From: Methanosarcina sp.
GTDB lineage: Archaea; Halobacteriota; Methanosarcinia; Methanosarcinales; Methanosarcinaceae
Direction of reading: 5' to 3'
Length of the DNA: 12,769 nucleotides
Assembly (NCBI GenBank): GCA_024280975.1
Contig: JAMXLQ010000248.1
Location: 1 to 12,769 of the forward strand
The position numbers and the translations under genes are program-made. Below the pieces are notes generated by a model. That model did not search any database and had not been told where the DNA came from. It saw nothing but the letters and a program-made list of their open reading frames with translations. Positions 1 through 6,410 of this stretch are shown piece after piece (position 1 is the stretch's first letter; each line of letters starts with the position of its first letter).

Positions 1-12
1 GATTTCCTTCAT
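1..12 (-). CDS. 5' end of a minus-strand gene running off the left edge
   Basis: An ATG at 12-10 on the minus strand opens a frame reading Met-Lys-Glu-Ile before the window ends. A GGAG Shine-Dalgarno core at 23-20 sits 7 nt upstream of it, good archaeal spacing. The product cannot be judged from four codons. Only the start signal supports the call, so this could also be chance. Confidence 0.35.
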
Positions 13-396
13 TTGGATTCTCCTTTTTGATGCAGTCTTATCGATTGTTTTTCTAATGTTTTTCTGTATTTTTGCTGTTCTCGGCAGTCTGTTTGGCAAA
101 TCTTAATTAATTGTCCGGCACACTGCTAGGAATCGAATATTATCGAATATTAATTGGATCGAATTAACCTGATTTCATTCAATTTATTGATTTTATCAAG
201 CGCAAATTAGCATCTGACTCTTTCTTTTGGCGCTATTATAAGGCTAAAATAACTGATGTGATAGTCACAAACGGGTTCAGAAATCCAAGCCTTGAATGAT
301 TAATTGTTAACTTGAATCTCTTTCATTCCATCGAGTTATCGTTAATATTGAAAGCACTTATTTTCAATTCTAGGTTCACGCTGTTTTGTGCCTGAT
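13..396. other. AT-rich intergenic spacer, left part
   Basis: No credible coding region is seen on either strand. The stretch would serve as leader or promoter for the minus-strand gene at the left edge. It holds the tandem ATCGAATATT repeat (listed separately). A TATA-like TATTATAAG occurs at about 233-241, readable as a TATA box on the plus strand and weakly on the minus strand. An 11-bp sequence GTTAACTTGAA at 306-316 recurs inverted at 508-518. Confidence 0.5.
132..165. repeat. Tandem 10-bp repeat ATCGAATATT plus a related third copy
   Basis: ATCGAATATT occurs twice head to tail at 132-141 and 142-151. A shorter related ATCGAATT follows at 158-165. The sites lie about 120-155 bp upstream of the left-edge minus-strand start. 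They could be binding sites for a regulator, but the function is inference. Confidence 0.45.
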
Positions 397-508
397 AGTT
401 CATGGATAATTGTGTAGAATATTATTAGTTTTTCGGTGAAAACTAAGAAATTCTTTCTATATATTTCTAATCTACAATTATTTTTTAGATGTATTATATT
501 TATGAACT
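397..508. other. Nested stem-loop element (candidate structured RNA or miniature element)
   Basis: Four helices nest within about 110 bp. The outer one is AGTTCAT 397-403 with ATGAACT 502-508. Next is TAATTGT..AGA 407-418 with TCTACAATTA 471-480, which needs a 2-nt bulge. Inside lie two hairpins: TTAGTTTT 425-432 with AAAACTAA 439-446 (6-nt loop), and AGAAAT 446-451 with ATTTCT 463-468; these share base 446. Just outside, an 11-bp perfect inverted repeat (306-316 and 508-518) encloses the set. The weak minus-strand open frame across this stretch is AT-rich, has no recognisable features, and is judged not to be a gene. Whether the element acts as RNA (Dus 3' end, a leader, or an sRNA) or is a relic of a mobile element is unknown. 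Confidence 0.4.
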
Positions 509-587
509 TCAAGTTAACCTGTCTTACGCTCATGGTTTGCTGCATTTATGTTGTAAACGAATAGTCCTTTAAAAAATATGGGTAATT

Positions 588-1559
588 TTAATATTTTTCC
601 GTGGAGAAATTCCTTATTAACTCGATCATGGCCTTTCCATCTTTCAGATTATTAATCTTTTCCCTAATCTGCCGCGAGCCGTGTAACCCTTTTGTAAACC
701 AGTGAGCATGCATTCTTAGATTTGTGGATGTATAGAGATCATGTTCTTCAAGTAAGGCAATATAATTATTAAAATCCCCCAATTGCCGAGCTTGCCTGTC
801 AACTTCCAGTCTTTCCCCAGTTTCTAGATAGTGTCTTATCCTTTTAAAAATAAAGGTATTTCCCATTGCTGCGCGCCCTATCATAAGCCCGTCACAGCCT
901 GTAAACTCAAGGGCGTTTTCGGCAGACTCTTCATCCCTTATATCCCCGTTTGCAATCACTGGAATTGAAAGTTCCTGTTTGACTGCTCTGATCGCTGCAA
1001 GATCTGAACTTCCAGAGTACATCTGCTCTGCCCTCCTGCCATGCACGGTCAGGGCCGAAGCTCCAGCCTTCTCGACCAGGCGCGCAATTTCCAGAGTTTT
1101 TTCATCCGTTTTCAGAATGCGGATCTTTACAGTTACAGGAGTTTGCAGAACATCAGTCAGCTCGGAGATTATTTCATACACGAGCGTTTTGGAGTTGAGA
1201 AGAGCTGAGCCGCATCCTGCTCTTGTAATGCGTTGTGCAGGACAGCCCATATTAATGTCGATAATTTCAGGCCTGTACTCATCTTCAATAAAGAGCGCAG
1301 CTTCCCTCAGCTTCTCAGGGGAACTTCCTACAAGCTGAACCCCAAAAGGTCGGTCTTCAGGGGAACTCAATCCTTTGAGAAGTGCTTTTCGGTTTTCGTT
1401 GAGCAAGGCATCTGCACTAATCATTTCAGTGTAAGTAAGGTCAGCTCCATTCTGCCTGCAGAGCAACCTGAAAGCCAGGTTTGTCACGTCTGCCATAGGC
1501 GCAAGAAGTAGGTTTCCAGGCGTTTCGGTCTTGCCAATTTTTAGTTTATTAAGTTTCAT
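588..1559 (-). CDS. dus: tRNA-dihydrouridine synthase
   Basis: This 323-residue cytosolic flavoenzyme is predicted to reduce specific uridines in the tRNA D-loop to dihydrouridine, using FMN and NAD(P)H. The whole Dus TIM-barrel signature is visible: LLAPMADVTNLAFR near residues 18-31 (FMN phosphate-side start of the barrel), DINMGCP at 101-107 with Cys106 as the expected catalytic acid, TVKIRI at 143-148, TVHGRRAEQMYSG at 171-183, PVIANGDI at 200-207 and CDGLMIGRAAMGN at 222-234 (FMN-binding glycines). Length is normal for the family. The ATG at 1559 lacks a clear Shine-Dalgarno; no better in-frame start lies between it and the first conserved motif. The gene stands alone, ends in TAA, and is followed by an A6 run on the plus strand (571-576) that would be a T-tract in its transcript. 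Family is clear; which tRNA position is modified cannot be told. Confidence 0.93.
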   Translation of the reverse strand: MKLNKLKIGKTETPGNLLLAPMADVTNLAFRLLCRQNGADLTYTEMISADALLNENRKALLKGLSSPEDRPFGVQLVGSSPEKLREAALFIEDEYRPEIIDINMGCPAQRITRAGCGSALLNSKTLVYEIISELTDVLQTPVTVKIRILKTDEKTLEIARLVEKAGASALTVHGRRAEQMYSGSSDLAAIRAVKQELSIPVIANGDIRDEESAENALEFTGCDGLMIGRAAMGNTFIFKRIRHYLETGERLEVDRQARQLGDFNNYIALLEEHDLYTSTNLRMHAHWFTKGLHGSRQIREKINNLKDGKAMIELIRNFSTEKY

Positions 1560-1965
1560 TTTCTGACGGTTGTCGACTGTTTTTCACGTTTTTATTGTTT
1601 TTCTAATTATTATTCTGAGTTTTTCTCATTCCTTTCCTTTATTTATCTGTTTTGGAATTGCTTCTTTTTTTCGAAAATTGCTATCTTCAATCTCCTGTAA
1701 TTTGTGAGACCTTTTTGCGATTTATTAAGCTTCTATTGATTTACGAGACTCTTTGTGATTTATTAAAAGTCTTACTATAAAACCGCTGAAACCAAAAAAT
1801 TCACATAATTCCCTTGTAAAAATCGAATGATTAATTAAAGCATGATCCTTGAAATATCGTTCTAAAGATAAAAACAGAAACCACGAACCTGGAAATGAAA
1901 AGAAAATAACGAAATAAAGAGCAGAATGCTCTAACCGATTAATAAAGAAATGTGGTTCAGGGGCT
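1560..1965. other. Intergenic spacer upstream of dus
   Basis: About 440 bp separates dus from the end of the signal peptidase gene. No coding frame is supported. It should contain the dus promoter: on the minus strand TATA-like sequences lie at about 1776-1784 (TTTTATAGT) and within each copy of the imperfect repeat at 1691-1769 (TTAATAAAT), which would give a dus leader of roughly 140-190 nt. Confidence 0.45.
1691..1769. repeat. Imperfect direct repeat (~38 bp unit, two copies) upstream of dus
   Basis: GAGACCTTTTTGCGATTTAT and the following TAA (1706-1728) recur at 1745-1766 with a few changes and a 1-nt gap. Similarity extends weakly to the left of both copies, giving a period near 39 bp. 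On the minus strand each copy carries TTAATAAAT, a TATA-like core, so the duplication may have duplicated a promoter element for dus. Function is inference. Confidence 0.5.
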
Positions 1966-1997
1966 TAAAAAGAAAAGCTGAGAGGTCATACAGACCT
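1966..1997 (-). terminator. Hairpin plus T-tract terminator behind the signal peptidase gene
   Basis: On the minus strand, just 3 nt after the TGA stop, AGGTC (1997-1993) pairs with GACCT (1987-1983) around a 5-nt loop. A T-rich run (1976-1967 read on the minus strand) follows. The order stem, then T-tract, fits termination of minus-strand transcription. Confidence 0.55.
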
Positions 1998-2000
1998 AAC

Positions 2001-2558
2001 TCATGAGAACAACAGCCTGACATACCCCAGATAAGGAATCCTATATTGTGCAGTCCCTATAATCCATTCGTCTTTTACAGGCATTTCATAGCTTATCTGT
2101 CCTTCCTGATCAAAATGTTGGTTGGTTACAACATTGTCTCCTTTGGTGATATAGCCAGCATATGGAGCAATGGGGCCGTCCTTCCACATAGGTTCTCCAG
2201 CTTCCACTCTGTACATAGCTCTATGAATTATCGGGGTTACTCCTTTTTCCCCATACGGATGGTAAAGAATCACATTTCCATAATTTTGAAAAGATTTATA
2301 TCCTGTCTTTTTTCCTTCCTCATATGTAGTAATATTTGATTTATCCATACTTTTTATAAAAATAATATCTCCTATTTGCATATGTGGTTCCATACTCCCT
2401 GACTCCACCGCAACCATAGGAGTCCAGAGTCCGAATACCAACTTGGAAAGAATCATAAAAATGATCAGGACAGCTACGACAGACATTAGGTCCTTTCCAA
2501 GGGAAACCCAGGTGTTTTCCTGCCCCTGGACGCTATTTTCTTTATTAATTCCGCTCAT
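2001..2558 (-). CDS. Signal peptidase I, archaeal/ER type (S26B)
   Basis: A 185-residue membrane protein predicted to cleave signal peptides from Sec-exported preproteins on the outer face of the membrane. One hydrophobic segment (about 24-46) anchors the N-terminus. Box B reads SGSMEPH at 53-59, with Ser55 as the nucleophile. At the place where bacterial enzymes carry a general-base lysine the sequence has IIHR with His112, typical of the archaeal/ER branch (Ser/His/Asp). GDN at 140-142 gives the expected aspartate Asp141, and Asp150 is nearby. There is no second membrane segment at the C-terminus. The ATG at 2558 is preceded by GGCTGAT, a weak Shine-Dalgarno. The gene is monocistronic here, with its own TATA box, a structured leader and a hairpin terminator. 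Confidence 0.9.
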   Translation of the reverse strand: MSGINKENSVQGQENTWVSLGKDLMSVVAVLIIFMILSKLVFGLWTPMVAVESGSMEPHMQIGDIIFIKSMDKSNITTYEEGKKTGYKSFQNYGNVILYHPYGEKGVTPIIHRAMYRVEAGEPMWKDGPIAPYAGYITKGDNVVTNQHFDQEGQISYEMPVKDEWIIGTAQYRIPYLGYVRLLFS

Positions 2559-2566
2559 AATCAGCC

Positions 2567-2594
2567 TTTTATTCTTTTGATTTTATTCTTTTAA
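2567..2594. repeat. 14-bp tandem duplication in the signal peptidase leader
   Basis: TTTTATTCTTTTGA (2567-2580) is followed immediately by TTTTATTCTTTTAA (2581-2594), 13 of 14 positions identical. The copies lie 8-36 nt upstream of the signal peptidase ATG, so in the mRNA they form an A-rich stretch in front of the ribosome binding region. Confidence 0.55.
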
Positions 2595-2598
2595 GATG

Positions 2599-2700
2599 CT
2601 GCATCATATACTTCATTCGGTCTTCTTCAACTCGAAGCTTTATTTGATTTACTTATTGCGATCCTCAGGATTGTAATAGAATCCTTAAGCTATGATGCAG
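2599..2700 (-). promoter_or_regulatory. Folded 5' leader of the signal peptidase mRNA
   Basis: CTGCATCATA (2599-2608) and TATGATGCAG (2691-2700) form a perfect 10-bp inverted repeat about 82 bp apart. A further CTT/AAG (2611-2613 with 2687-2689) can pair across a small internal loop. Inside lie two small hairpins: CTTC/GAAG (2625-2637) and GGATT/AATCC (2668-2684). With the TATA box at 2741-2750, transcription would start near 2719, so the whole structure falls in the leader. It matches no riboswitch class that I recognise. Confidence 0.4.
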
Positions 2701-2740
2701 TTTTAGGACTTTTTACAGCTCTACATTCTACTGTTCGGAC

Positions 2741-2750
2741 TTATATAAAG
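2741..2750 (-). promoter_or_regulatory. TATA box for the signal peptidase gene
   Basis: On the minus strand the sequence reads CTTTATATAA, a near-consensus archaeal TATA box. A start about 26 nt downstream (near 2719) gives a leader of about 160 nt. The core TTATATAA is a palindrome, so plus-strand use is also possible. Confidence 0.55.
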
Positions 2751-2913
2751 TTAGTCAAAGATTAGCTTATTAAGCCTTCTCAATATATTTACTGAGGATT
2801 TGTCTTTATTCTATATTAATTTTAATTGACTCATTCATTGCTTAATATTCATTCTTTATTATAAAATATACTATAATACCTTTAAAATTCTTTAATAAAC
2901 CATGAGCAAGTTT

Positions 2914-3050
2914 ATTCCATACTAAAATAGGAATTAATAGGAATCAAGATCAGTTACTAGAATCTATAGAAATTGAATTCCATCTACAATAGATAGGAAT
3001 TAATAACTATAAGTATTCTATCGGAATACACAAGATTTCATAAGAATCTT
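2914..3050. repeat. Cluster of four small hairpins in the spacer before the DP1 gene
   Basis: Four inverted repeats follow one another. ATTCC..TA/TA GGAAT spans 2914-2934. AATTCCATCTA/TAGAT-A-GGAATT spans 2976-3001 and has 11 pairs, a 3-nt loop and one bulged A. GTATTC/GAATAC spans 3013-3029. AAGATT/AATCTT spans 3032-3050. The 13-mer ATAGGAATTAATA occurs at 2927-2939 and again at 2993-3005, so the first two hairpins share sequence. The rest of the 2751-3226 spacer is AT-rich with no supported gene. Confidence 0.45.
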
Positions 3051-3101
3051 CTTTATGATAGCAATTTAAATTTACCATACTAGTTTCGTATCTTATTAAT
3101 T

Positions 3102-3110
3102 TTTATATTT
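3102..3110 (+). promoter_or_regulatory. TATA-like box upstream of the DP1 gene
   Basis: TTTATATTT sits about 120 bp before the DP1 start codon. A start about 26 nt downstream would leave a leader of roughly 95 nt. That leader carries TCAGGTT twice (3195-3201 and 3214-3220), the second overlapping the weak ribosome binding region. The region is AT-rich, so chance matches are possible. Confidence 0.35.
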
Positions 3111-3226
3111 TAAGTAGACTTTTGCTCTAGCCTTCCAGGTCCGAAATGAAATTCGTTTTGATACCTAGATCAGGCACAAAAGATTTGAAAAAGCTCAGGT
3201 TATTTTAGAAAGGTCAGGTTGGAATT

Positions 3227-5257
3227 ATGGAAAGAAAGGATGTTATAAGGGCTGTTATGGAAAAAGAGTACCAGATCAGCCCTGAGGCCGTAGAACTTAT
3301 TCATTCTAGTAACTCTCCCGAAGACCTGCTCAAATATGTCCTTTCTACTGTAAATAACTCTATTATTGTCATAGGGATAGAAAATATAGATCTTGAAGGC
3401 TTTGATACCTCCAGAAAGACTTCAAAGCTGACTTACACAGAGAATGGAAAAAATCCTGATTTCGAAACTTCAGCAGGGAAACCGGCTTCAGATAAAATAC
3501 ACGTTCCCTCTCCAGAGGAAAGGAAATTTCTTTCCAGAGCTTCCACATTTTCTTCCAGATCAGACAATCCCTCTTCTGAACCTGATTCGTCTTTAGAATC
3601 TACTCTTTTCTCAGAACCTGATATTGCTATCGCACCTCCTGACCCGATTCTAAAACCATCCCAAGACCCTGTTCCTGATTCTATTTCAGTTCCAGACATG
3701 GTTCCAGACAAGGCTTATGAACCGGCTCCGAATACTCAAACAACTCCAGACACTCAATCAGATACTATTTCATCTGAGGAAGTTTCAGCCTCCTATTTCG
3801 CCTCTGCCTCCCTTTCTTCGGTAAAGACAGCGCCTCCGACTTTCCCTTCTCATTCCTCACAGGCTGTAAACAGGTCAGCCTCCTCCTTTTTTGGGCAGGG
3901 TAACTCTCTTTCCTCCTTTCCTTCAAATCGGATTTTCAGACCAGAGCCATCTTCCTCCATTTCTGCCAGGGGGCTTTTTTCCGATTCAAGGGATGAGTAC
4001 AAACACTACCCAGGAAAGAACCCTGTGACCGTAGTTTCGGATATAACGGGGCATTCCACCTGCATTGGGGAATATATGCAATTTGTACAGTATTTCAGAG
4101 ATAGATACAGCAAGCTTTCGGAGATTATTCGGGGAAGGATCAACGCGCGTCCTATCGAAAGTATAAAAAGGAAAAGCTTCCGCAGGGGAGGAGACGGAGG
4201 TTCTGAGGAAATCTCGATTATCGGCATGGTTTCGGATATCAGTAGCACAACAAATGGCCATAAGATTCTTTCTCTGGAAGATCCGACAGGCTCTTTTCCA
4301 GTCCTTATCCGTAGCTCTGATAAAGAACTCTTTGAACTGGCTTCAAGAGTTCTCCTTGACGAGGTCATAGGAGTAGCAGGTTCGGTAACCAATGACGGAA
4401 GCCTCATGCTAGCTACAAAGCTAATACAACCCGATGTCCCAAATAGTGTCCAGCGGAGAACCGGAAGTCATGGAAAAGCTGTACTGATTTCCGATGTACA
4501 TGTGGGTAGTTCTCAGTTTCTGGAAGATGCCTGGCTGGATTTCCTGGATTTTTTGAAAGGGAAATCGGACTCAGAGGGTATGCGGGAACTTGCGGCCAGT
4601 ATTCGTTATCTTGTTGTTGCAGGAGACATTGTTGATGGGATAGGGATTTATCCTGACCAGGAAATGGAACTGGATATTCTAGATGTCTACGAACAGTATA
4701 AGAAAGCTGCCGAGTATTTCAGAGAAATTCCAGAGCACATTCGCATAATCATAAGTCCGGGCAACCACGATGCGGTTCGTCAGGCAGAACCCCAGCCTGC
4801 CCTACCGGAAAATATTCAGGCGTACTTCCCTCAGAATATTATTTTCGTTGGTAATCCTGCTCTTCTGGAGCTTGACGGTGTCCGCATTCTCATCTACCAT
4901 GGCAGGTCGATTGATGATCTTGTAGCGAGTGTCCCCGGTGTCTCGTATCAGGAACCTGCCGGTGCAGTTCTTGAGATGCTGAAACGCAGGCATCTTGCTC
5001 CGACCTATGGAAGCAGAGTTTCCATATCTCCTGAGAAAAAAGATTATTTTGTAATCGATCCTGTGCCTGATATTATTCATACAGGTCACGTCCACACCCT
5101 GGGAGTCCAGCGCTATAAAAATGTCCTTCTGGTCAATTCCGGAACCTGGCAAGACCAGACAGAGTTCCAGAAACGTGTAAATTTGATGCCTGTCCCTGCA
5201 AGAGTTCCGATCGTGGATCTCGCAAATTTTGATGTAAAAATTCTTGCTTTTGACTGA
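3227..5257 (+). CDS. polB: DNA polymerase D (PolII) small subunit DP1, 3'-5' exonuclease
   Basis: The 676-residue protein is the proofreading exonuclease subunit of the euryarchaeal replicative polymerase PolD, partner of DP2. Residues 1-55 form a small helical N-terminal domain. Residues about 85-265 are a Ser/Pro/Asp-rich, low-complexity linker with PD-type repeats. An OB-fold follows (about 325-405), then a calcineurin-like phosphoesterase domain (about 415-640). Its metal-binding motifs are complete: SDVH (Asp423, His425), AGDIVD (Asp467), PGNHD (Asn513, His514), YHG (His558) and GHVH (His621, His623). DP1 is catalytically active in Euryarchaeota, unlike the degraded eukaryotic B-subunits, and the intact motifs agree. 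The ATG at 3227 is preceded by AGGTTGG, a modest ribosome binding site; an ATG 30 nt further in is possible but would trim the N-terminal helix. It ends in TGA, 102 bp before taw1. The catalytic subunit is not in the window. Confidence 0.93.
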   Translation: MERKDVIRAVMEKEYQISPEAVELIHSSNSPEDLLKYVLSTVNNSIIVIGIENIDLEGFDTSRKTSKLTYTENGKNPDFETSAGKPASDKIHVPSPEERKFLSRASTFSSRSDNPSSEPDSSLESTLFSEPDIAIAPPDPILKPSQDPVPDSISVPDMVPDKAYEPAPNTQTTPDTQSDTISSEEVSASYFASASLSSVKTAPPTFPSHSSQAVNRSASSFFGQGNSLSSFPSNRIFRPEPSSSISARGLFSDSRDEYKHYPGKNPVTVVSDITGHSTCIGEYMQFVQYFRDRYSKLSEIIRGRINARPIESIKRKSFRRGGDGGSEEISIIGMVSDISSTTNGHKILSLEDPTGSFPVLIRSSDKELFELASRVLLDEVIGVAGSVTNDGSLMLATKLIQPDVPNSVQRRTGSHGKAVLISDVHVGSSQFLEDAWLDFLDFLKGKSDSEGMRELAASIRYLVVAGDIVDGIGIYPDQEMELDILDVYEQYKKAAEYFREIPEHIRIIISPGNHDAVRQAEPQPALPENIQAYFPQNIIFVGNPALLELDGVRILIYHGRSIDDLVASVPGVSYQEPAGAVLEMLKRRHLAPTYGSRVSISPEKKDYFVIDPVPDIIHTGHVHTLGVQRYKNVLLVNSGTWQDQTEFQKRVNLMPVPARVPIVDLANFDVKILAFD

Positions 5258-5335
5258 ATTTCTATAAACTTTTACTGAGGTTCATTCGATTTTAACTGGA
5301 TCACTAAAGCCTTCTCCGAAATTATTTTCCGATCC

Positions 5336-5344
5336 TTATATATA
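5336..5344 (+). promoter_or_regulatory. TATA box for taw1
   Basis: TTATATATA is a strong TATA box in the 102-bp gap after the DP1 gene. Its centre (5340) is only 20 bp before the first ATG (5360). The expected start near 5366 would fall just before the second in-frame ATG at 5369, suggesting a nearly leaderless mRNA and a start three codons downstream. Confidence 0.5.
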
Positions 5345-5359
5345 CCTCAAAGATTTAAT

Positions 5360-6388
5360 ATGCGAAAAATGCCGCTGGAAGAAAAAAAGGAAAATGCTGG
5401 GGAAGATTTCCCCGACGTTCAGGAGGAAAGTCGGGATAGAAAGTCTACTTTTCTTCCCTTTGATATCCCTGATTTTAAAACTCTCCTGAAAAAGCAAGGA
5501 TATGCTCTGGCAGGCAGCCACTCGGCTGTTAAGACCTGTCTCTGGCTTAGGCACGCTATGAATGATCAGGGGTTCTGTTACAAATCTAAATTCTACGGAG
5601 TTCAGTCCCATCGCTGCCTTCAGATGACTCCAACGCTTATGTGCAACCAGCGCTGTCTTTTCTGCTGGCGCCCGACTGAGGTTCCTGTTTCTGTTCCCGA
5701 GGAATGGGATTCGCCTGAGAAGATAGTAGAAGAAAGCATTGCCTGCCAGCGTAAGTTGATCACCGGCTTTGGCGGTTCTCCGAACGCACTTAAGGAACGA
5801 TGGCTCGAAGCCAATGAGCCGAACAACGTAGCAATCTCTCTTTCAGGAGAACCGACTTTTTATCCTTATCTCCCGGAACTTATCGAGGAGTACGAAAAAA
5901 GAGGTTTTACAACTTTTCTTGTTACAAACGGCACAGTTCCCGATATGCTTGCAAAAGTTGCCCCTTCCCAGCTCTATATGAGTCTAGATGCCCCAGATCT
6001 TGAGACTTACCTGAAGGTCTGCCAGCCCAGATCGCCTTCACTCTGGGAAAAAATCAATGAATCTCTGTCCCTTATGAAGCAGAAAAAATCAAGAACAGTC
6101 ATACGGACTACTCTGGTCAAAGGTGAAAATCTGTTCAACTCCGAGGGTTATGCCAGGCTAATAGAAAAAGCCTCCCCTGATTTTGTGGAGATAAAAGCGT
6201 ACATGCATCTGGGTTTCTCAAGACTAAGGCTTGACCGCTCTGCAATGCCTACCCATGAAGAGGTCCTCAAGTTCTCACAGGAACTTGCAAAACATCTTGG
6301 GTATGAAATCGCAGATGCATCTGAAATAAGCAGGGTAGTCCTGTTATCAAAAGATGGGAAAAAGTCTCCAGCCAAAAAGATTTTCTGA
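5360..6388 (+). CDS. taw1: tRNA 4-demethylwyosine synthase (Taw1/TYW1)
   Basis: This radical-SAM enzyme condenses N1-methylguanosine-37 of tRNA-Phe with pyruvate-derived carbons to give 4-demethylwyosine (imG-14), the second step of wyosine synthesis, in the cytosol. The 342-residue protein shows the radical-SAM triad C-x3-C-x2-C at Cys95, Cys99 and Cys102. Three further cysteines, Cys60, Cys73 and Cys86, are spaced 13 and 13 residues, matching the second 4Fe-4S site known in the Methanocaldococcus jannaschii enzyme. Other family marks are HRCLQMTP (84-91), LSGEPTFYP (161-169), FLVTNGT (186-192), YMSLDAP (206-212) and VEIKAYMHLG (276-285). Compared with the M. jannaschii numbering, the first cysteine lies 34 residues later, reflecting an acidic, Lys/Glu-rich N-terminal extension. 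There is no Shine-Dalgarno at 5360; the promoter position makes the ATG at 5369 equally likely. It ends in TGA with a hairpin terminator directly behind. Confidence 0.93.
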   Translation: MRKMPLEEKKENAGEDFPDVQEESRDRKSTFLPFDIPDFKTLLKKQGYALAGSHSAVKTCLWLRHAMNDQGFCYKSKFYGVQSHRCLQMTPTLMCNQRCLFCWRPTEVPVSVPEEWDSPEKIVEESIACQRKLITGFGGSPNALKERWLEANEPNNVAISLSGEPTFYPYLPELIEEYEKRGFTTFLVTNGTVPDMLAKVAPSQLYMSLDAPDLETYLKVCQPRSPSLWEKINESLSLMKQKKSRTVIRTTLVKGENLFNSEGYARLIEKASPDFVEIKAYMHLGFSRLRLDRSAMPTHEEVLKFSQELAKHLGYEIADASEISRVVLLSKDGKKSPAKKIF

Positions 6389-6389
6389 C

Positions 6390-6410
6390 TTGAGAAAACT
6401 CAACTTTTCT
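6390..6410 (+). terminator. Hairpin plus T-rich terminator behind taw1
   Basis: TTGAG (6390-6394) pairs with CTCAA (6399-6403) around an AAAA loop, one base after the TGA stop. CTTTTCT follows directly. The stem is short but its position is right for ending taw1 transcription. Confidence 0.45.

Noticed and set aside
342..545. Minus-strand open frame of 67 codons
   Set aside because: It is AT-rich, matches no recognisable family and has no good ribosome binding site. It coincides with nested hairpins that explain the sequence better.
3433..3711. Minus-strand open frame of 92 codons within the DP1 gene
   Set aside because: It is the antisense shadow of the Ser/Pro/Asp-rich linker; low-complexity coding often leaves such open antisense frames.
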